Below, piece after piece: positions 5,949-9,154 of a stretch of 9,154 nucleotides of DNA (positions within the stretch are counted from its first letter, which is position 1; the number at the start of each line of letters is the position of its first letter). Position numbers and translations under genes: made by a program. Where the stretch lies: the NCBI GenBank assembly GCA_937888775.1, contig CALAQT010000311.1, positions 1-9,154 on the forward strand. The letters run 5' to 3'. The notes under the pieces are model-generated. The model was given only the letters and a program-made list of their open reading frames with translations. It had not been told where the DNA came from and made no database searches. This DNA comes from an uncultured Actinomycetes bacterium. Lineage in GTDB: Bacteria; Actinomycetota; Thermoleophilia; Solirubrobacterales; Solirubrobacteraceae.

Positions 5949-7115
5949 ATGCCCAAACCCTTGGCTCTTGCCGTCGCGACTGCTGCGATTGCGCTCGCCG
6001 GATGCGGAAGCAACACCAGCAGCTCGACGACCAACAAGCCAGCTTCCACGACGGCCGCCGCCGCTTCCTCGACCGCGACGACGACACCCAGCCCCGCCGC
6101 TTTTCTCGCTCCGCTGACGAGCGTCTCGACGCTCACCTCGACCGTGCCTCCCAACGGCGACATCAACCCGTACGGGATCGTGATGGTTCCGCGCAGCGTC
6201 GGGAAGCTGCGGGCTGGCGAGTTGCTGGTCAGCAACTTCAACGATAAGGCCAATAACCAGGGCACTGGCACCACGATCGATCAGATCACTACCGCAGGCA
6301 AGAGCTCGTTGTTCGCGAGTATCGACCCGCGCACGCTGCCGGGCAGCTGCCCTGGTGGGGTTGGTCTCACGACCGCGCTGAGCGTGCTCCCCGGGGGATA
6401 CGTTGTCGTCGGGAGCCTGCCCACCACCAACGGAAAGTCCGCGACCGCCAAGTACGGTTGTCTGATCGTGCTCGATAGCCGCGGTCGGGCGATCAGCACG
6501 ATCGCGGGCAAGCAGATCCAGGGTCCGTGGGACATGACCGCGGTTACGCAGGGAGCCGACTCGACGCTATTCGTCAGCATGGTGCTCAACGGGGGCGCCG
6601 CCAAAGGCTTACACACAATCAAGAACTCGACGGTGCTGCGGATCAAGCTCCAGTCGGGCGCCGGGCATCCCCCGAAGGTCCTCGGCGAGCAAGTGATCGC
6701 GACTGGCATCCCCTGGCGTGATGACCCCAACGCACTCGCGATCGGCCCGACCGGTGTCGCGCTCGCGAATAGCGGGACGCTGTATCTCGCCGACACGCTC
6801 CAGAACGCGGTCACCGCGATCCCGAATGCGATGACTCGTACCACGGCCGCTCGAGCCGGCGGAACCGTTGTCTCCCAGGGCCAGCATCTCAACCAGCCGC
6901 TCGGACTGACGCTCGCGCCCAACGGCGACATCCTGACCTCCAACGCCGGCGACGGGAACATCATCGAGACCACACCGGCCGGCAAGCAGCTAGTCGCACA
7001 AACCGCAGACAAGAAGGCCGGCGCCGGATCGCTGTTCGGACTGCTCGTCGCCCCGAGCGGCAACGGCGTGTACTACGTCGATGACGGCGACAACACGCTA
7101 AAGCTGCTGCACTAA
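5949..7115 (+). CDS. Lipoprotein with NHL/beta-propeller-like repeats
   Basis: A 388-residue exported lipoprotein. Residues 1-19 are a short type II signal peptide with a classic lipobox LAGC (cysteine 19), so it should be anchored by lipid to the outer face of the membrane. A Ser/Thr/Ala-rich flexible linker (21-50) follows. The rest resembles NHL or SMP-30-like propellers: blade-like segments include NPYGIVMVPRSVG (73-85), NALAIGPTGVALANSGTLYL (261-280), QPLGLTLAPNGDILTSNAGD (316-335) and LFGLLVAPSGNGVYYVDDGD (362-381). Cys134 and Cys171 could form a disulfide. No catalytic site is evident; the role may be binding or sensing outside the cell. The ATG at 5949 is chosen because it begins the signal peptide and has GGAG nine bases upstream; earlier in-frame starts would bury the lipobox. 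No clear terminator follows. It is divergent from the HAF protein gene. Confidence 0.88.
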   Translation: MPKPLALAVATAAIALAGCGSNTSSSTTNKPASTTAAAASSTATTTPSPAAFLAPLTSVSTLTSTVPPNGDINPYGIVMVPRSVGKLRAGELLVSNFNDKANNQGTGTTIDQITTAGKSSLFASIDPRTLPGSCPGGVGLTTALSVLPGGYVVVGSLPTTNGKSATAKYGCLIVLDSRGRAISTIAGKQIQGPWDMTAVTQGADSTLFVSMVLNGGAAKGLHTIKNSTVLRIKLQSGAGHPPKVLGEQVIATGIPWRDDPNALAIGPTGVALANSGTLYLADTLQNAVTAIPNAMTRTTAARAGGTVVSQGQHLNQPLGLTLAPNGDILTSNAGDGNIIETTPAGKQLVAQTADKKAGAGSLFGLLVAPSGNGVYYVDDGDNTLKLLH

Positions 7116-7248
7116 CCCCAATCGTGCGGTAAGCGCTCGTAGGTGACATCGGGCGCGCCATCGGCGTGGGTGGTGTTGGTGAACGCGCTGGTGGGCCCTC
7201 GGACGCGGGTGAGCGGCTGAGGAAGGGCGCACGCCGCGCGCTGCCTAG

Positions 7249-8135
7249 GGTTTCCGCCTTCTTGACGGCTGGATTCTCTTGGAGCGAGCTCTGGATCTCG
7301 GGACGACGCTCTGCTTTGTCGAGTCCGACGCGCCGAGGGTCACGTGCCGCGATCACGAGGTGGTGGTGTGCGCGGTGCCGTGGGCTCGGCACGACTCCCG
7401 GTTGACCAGGTCCTTCGAGGACCAGGTCGCGAGGCTGGCGGTCAACACGTCGAAGACCGCGGTCGCTGAGCTGATGCGCGTGGCGTGGCGGACGGTCGGT
7501 GGGATCCTCGAGCGGGTCGCTACCGAGGCCCGCCGCGAGGTCGACCTGCTCAATGGGCTGCGGCGGATCGGGATCGATGAGATCTCGCATCGCAAAGGTC
7601 AGCGGTATCTGACCGTCGTTGTCGATCATCACAGCGGCCGGCTGGTGTGGGCGGCTCCGGGCCGGGACCGCAAGACCGTGCTGGCGTTCTTTGACGCTCT
7701 GGGCGAAGAGCGCTGCAAACAGATCGAATTGGTCTCGGCCGACATGGCGGCCTGGATCTCGGGGCCGATCGCCGAGCGGCTCCCTGACGCGGTCCGATGC
7801 GTGGACCCGTTCCACGTCGTGATGCTCGCCACCGAAGCGCTCGACGAGGTCCGCCGCGAAGTCTGCAACGAGGCCCGAAAGCAGGCAACAAGCAACTCGC
7901 CAGAGAGCTCAAAGGAGCCCGGTTCGCGGTCTGGAAGAACCCTGAGAACCTCACCGATCGACAGCAGGCGAAACTCGCGAGCATTCAGCACACCAACGCA
8001 GGGCTGTACCGCGCCTACCTGCTCAGGGAGCAACTCCGGCAGATCTATCGGCTCCCCGCCGCCGCCGCGATCCAGCTGCTCGACGGTTGGCTGAAGTCGG
8101 CCCGCCGCTCCCGACTCCCCTCGTTCGTCAAGCTC
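7249..8135 (+). pseudogene. ISL3-family transposase remnant, frameshifted and truncated at both ends
   Basis: The product matches ISL3-family DDE transposases: RALDLG near the start, TCRDHEVVVCAVPWA (zinc-finger-adjacent region), FEDQVARLAVNTSKTAVAEL, then RRIGIDEISHRKGQRYLTVV with the first catalytic Asp (codon 7576-7578) and LVSADMAAW with the second (7741-7743). At 7876-7881 (CGAAAG) the frame shifts by -1: the first frame ends homology at NEARK and the other continues AGNKQLARELKGARFAVWKN through LPSFVKL. One lost base, or a -1 slip at A-AAG, restores the family sequence. Homology stops at about 8135, before the region with the third catalytic residue (usual LSNGRxExxN). On the 5' side a TAG at 7246-7248 and loss of the CxxC zinc-finger half show truncation. 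No terminal inverted repeats were found. It cannot encode an active enzyme. Confidence 0.85.
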
Positions 8136-8171
8136 GGTCTCCGAGGACGCGCGAGACCGATCCCTCGAGTC

Positions 8172-9154
8172 TCACTTGCTGGGTACCGGGGTGGTTTCGC
8201 TTGCCCCCGCGGAGGGGTTGTGGTGCACGACAAGCACGGCTATCGCGGCCGCAAGCACCAGCAACGCGAGGGCGAGGAATGGGAACGCGTTGTAGGGCGA
8301 CGGCTGTCCGGGCGCGCAAAGCTCAATGAACGGCACGATCAGGACGGCGGATCCCACGGTTGGAAGGACCACGTGTCGGATCGGGGAGAACGTGGCGCGG
8401 TGGCGGCGCCACATGAACACCGGGAGCGAGAGGTTGGTCAGTAGGTAGACGACCAAGATCACGATCGTGCCCATTGTCGAGCACTCGGCGTAGAGGCCGA
8501 CCGGGTTCATCGATCGGGTATGTCCGCTGATCACATGCGAGAGCCACCAGACGCCGATGATGCCGAGGCCGACCGCAGCCATCGCGATCAGGGCGTTGAC
8601 CGGTGTGTTCGTCTGCTCGCGCAGGCGTCCGAGTGGTGCGGGCAGAAGACCGGACCGTCCCCCGTCGAATAGCATTCGCGCCTGCGAGCTTGAACCGGCC
8701 ACCAGCGCGGCAAGTACGGACACGATCCCAGCGATCCAGGCCAAGACGGCCACGCCGCCGAGGTCGTGGTCGGCGATGGTGAGGAACGGCACCGAGGTTC
8801 GGCCGATGGACGAGACGTCGTAGTGAAAGCCGGTGACGGTGGCGTACGCAAACAATACGAAGAGCACGGTCCCGATCGCGATCGACAGGTACAGGGCCCT
8901 CGGAACGGTCCGCTTTGGATCGCGGCACTCTTCCGCCAGCGCTGGGCCGTTCTCCCAGCCGATGAACATGTACAGCGCCAACGGAAAGCCCCTCGACAGG
9001 CCCGTCAGCCCTCCGGAGAGATGCGCCCAAGAAAACGGCACGCCTGAGAGATGGCGCCTCTGGTCGATGAGGGCGACGACACAGACCGCCAACATCACCG
9101 CGACCTGCGCTACCAGGGCTACACCCACCGCAGAGGTCGAGAGCTTGACGCCCC
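8172..9154 (-). CDS. APC-superfamily amino acid permease, N-terminus outside window
   Basis: The frame is open to the window edge, giving 326 residues equivalent to about residue 168 to the end of the permease at 425-1906; the first five membrane segments are missing only because the window ends. Matching blocks include the segment-6 signature FIGWENGPALAEECRDPKRT, LFAYATVTGFHYDV, CSTMGTIVILVVYL and the C-terminal PIRHVVLPTVGSAVLIVP. About seven hydrophobic segments are visible. It is a paralogue of the first permease, clearly diverged (for example VSSIGRTSVPF versus ATLSSAQIPF), so probably not a recent copy. The stop codon lies 36 bases from the end of recognisable homology in the insertion-sequence remnant, which therefore occupies its downstream flank without breaking it. 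Substrate is unknown. Confidence 0.93.
   Translation of the reverse strand, partial: GVKLSTSAVGVALVAQVAVMLAVCVVALIDQRRHLSGVPFSWAHLSGGLTGLSRGFPLALYMFIGWENGPALAEECRDPKRTVPRALYLSIAIGTVLFVLFAYATVTGFHYDVSSIGRTSVPFLTIADHDLGGVAVLAWIAGIVSVLAALVAGSSSQARMLFDGGRSGLLPAPLGRLREQTNTPVNALIAMAAVGLGIIGVWWLSHVISGHTRSMNPVGLYAECSTMGTIVILVVYLLTNLSLPVFMWRRHRATFSPIRHVVLPTVGSAVLIVPFIELCAPGQPSPYNAFPFLALALLVLAAAIAVLVVHHNPSAGASETTPVPSK

Noticed and set aside
5570..7063. Long minus-strand open frames opposite the lipoprotein gene and its leader
   Set aside because: They are antisense to a gene with a clear lipobox and repeats, and their products have no recognisable motifs.
6961..7815. 284-codon minus-strand open frame
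   Set aside because: It covers the end of the lipoprotein gene and the transposase in antisense; its composition is that of a shadow frame of high-GC DNA.
8142..8173. CGAGG/CCTCG and GAGAC/GTCTC dyads just after the second permease
   Set aside because: Five-base arms with long loops that compete with each other; not enough to call a terminator.
1..9154. CRISPR arrays, tRNA or rRNA genes, toxin-antitoxin or phage-defence modules
   Set aside because: Looked for on both strands; no regularly spaced repeats, cloverleaf sequences or diagnostic protein motifs were seen.

Overview
This 9.2 kb window of high-GC DNA has actinobacterial-style coding: strongly G/C-biased third codon positions, GTG and TTG starts, and purine-rich Shine-Dalgarno sites. 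The gene families (APC permease pair, SIS-domain protein, nitrilase-fold amidohydrolase, HAF-repeat secreted protein, ISL3 transposase) fit a soil actinomycete. Thermoleophilia/Solirubrobacterales is a plausible but unproven guess. I found no rRNA, tRNA, CRISPR array, phage module or recognisable defence system.

Layout. Positions 1-424 hold gene debris, including a short remnant of a LuxR-type helix-turn-helix on the minus strand and a possible operator before the first gene. Positions 425-1906 (+) are a complete APC-superfamily amino acid permease. Convergent to it, 1964-2974 (-) is a full-length SIS-domain sugar isomerase/deglycase-like gene broken by three in-frame stop codons and no frameshift. 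Upstream of that on the same strand is an intact nitrilase-superfamily hydrolase (3117-3986). Positions 3987-4548 hold an unidentified short coding fragment and a perfect 13-bp hairpin that probably terminates the next gene. Positions 4550-5556 (-) encode a secreted HAF-repeat protein, divergent from a lipoprotein with NHL/beta-propeller-like repeats (5949-7115, +). About 7249-8135 (+) is an ISL3-family transposase remnant, frameshifted and truncated at both ends. It lies next to the 3' end of a second APC permease on the minus strand (8172 to the window edge), a paralogue of the first, whose N-terminus lies outside the window.

How the genes may work together. Permease, SIS protein and nitrilase-type amidase look like parts of a small nitrogen/carbon scavenging locus: import of an amino acid or amino-acid conjugate, then deglycation or deamidation. 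The pairing of an APC permease with an SIS deglycase resembles the fructoselysine (frl) arrangement, but no kinase is visible here and the SIS gene appears dead, so the pathway is at best partly functional. The two exported proteins form a separate divergent pair of unknown role. Several decayed genes and the broken insertion sequence mark this as a degrading accessory region. I did not find convincing evidence of a new type of system; the most unusual feature is the triple-stop SIS gene with an otherwise preserved reading frame.
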